Shown here in pieces: positions 23,836 through 23,900 of a DNA stretch of 23,900 nucleotides. Both the position numbers and the translations under genes were made by a program. Source of the DNA: CAYZXU01 sp964482535 (GTDB taxonomy: Bacteria > Desulfobacterota > Desulfobacteria > Desulfobacterales > BuS5); contig CAYZXU010000025.1 of assembly GCA_964482535.1 (NCBI GenBank), positions 1 to 23,900 of the forward strand, read 5' to 3'. Positions within the stretch are counted from its first letter, which is position 1, and the number at the start of each line of letters is the position of its first letter. The notes under the pieces are model-generated. The model did not search any database, was not told the DNA's origin, and saw only the letters and a program-made list of their open reading frames with translations.

Positions 23836-23900
23836 CGATCCGGTTAACTGCTTGTTTATATCCTTAATTTTTTGGGCTGCTTTGTTGGCTTTTTCAGCAG
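23830..23900 (-). CDS. C-terminal end of a minus-strand gene (partial, unidentified)
   Basis: On the minus strand one frame is open from the window edge and ends in NKQLTGSD and a TAA at 23830-23832. The 22 visible codons are Lys/Ala-rich (AEKANKAAQKIKDINK) and look helical. Too little is present to name it, and a chance open frame of this length is possible. Confidence 0.35.
   Translation of the reverse strand, partial: AEKANKAAQKIKDINKQLTGSD

Overview
The window reads as a chromosomal segment of an anaerobic, low-to-mid GC bacterium, most likely a sulfate-reducer-type Desulfobacterota (former Deltaproteobacteria). Support for this is a radical-SAM haem b synthase of the alternative (siroheme-derived) pathway, an archaeal-type LonB protease, and a complete bacterial V/A-type ATPase operon. 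The taxonomic call is inference from gene content; no marker RNA gene is present.

Layout. (1) 2-913, plus: C-terminal part of a radical SAM/SPASM protein, best read as AhbD, followed by a terminator-like hairpin. (2) 1004-3319, plus: a GAF-domain PEP-protein phosphotransferase (PtsP type), ending at a perfect 16-bp hairpin where it meets a convergent minus-strand cluster. (3) 9586 down to 3441, minus: an apparent six-gene unit in the order amidohydrolase, 68-aa cysteine-rich protein, response regulator with LuxR-type HTH, PilZ protein, unknown 402-aa protein, membrane-type LonB protease. Several genes overlap by 4-8 nt. (4) 9744-11636, plus: mnmG, divergent from the amidohydrolase. (5) 11659-23767, plus: V-type ATPase genes in the order F(G/H-like)-I-K-E-C-G(F)-A-B-D, the same order as the Enterococcus ntp operon. 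The K subunit keeps all five side-chain/backbone positions known to bind Na+ in E. hirae NtpK, so a Na+-coupled enzyme is predicted.

The most unusual part is 18332-21721, where about 3.4 kb of foreign and broken material separates ntpA from ntpB, the two subunits that form the catalytic hexamer. In order it holds: an in-frame fossil of a response-regulator receiver domain directly after the ntpA stop; a perfect 17-bp palindrome; a DUF4143-type AAA ATPase gene whose Walker B glutamate is lysine; the C-terminal remnant of a type III restriction endonuclease; a 145-bp exact copy of the 5' end of ntpB, giving a 48-codon stub; an AlbA_2/HATPase (Schlafen/RecG-like) gene; and a probable N-terminal fossil of a type III methyltransferase. 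Intact ntpB then starts. The 145-bp repeats are identical and bracket 1,606 bp, so the event is recent and left one complete ntpB. Whether A and B are still co-transcribed across this gap is the main functional question.

No tRNA, rRNA, CRISPR array or intact transposase was seen.
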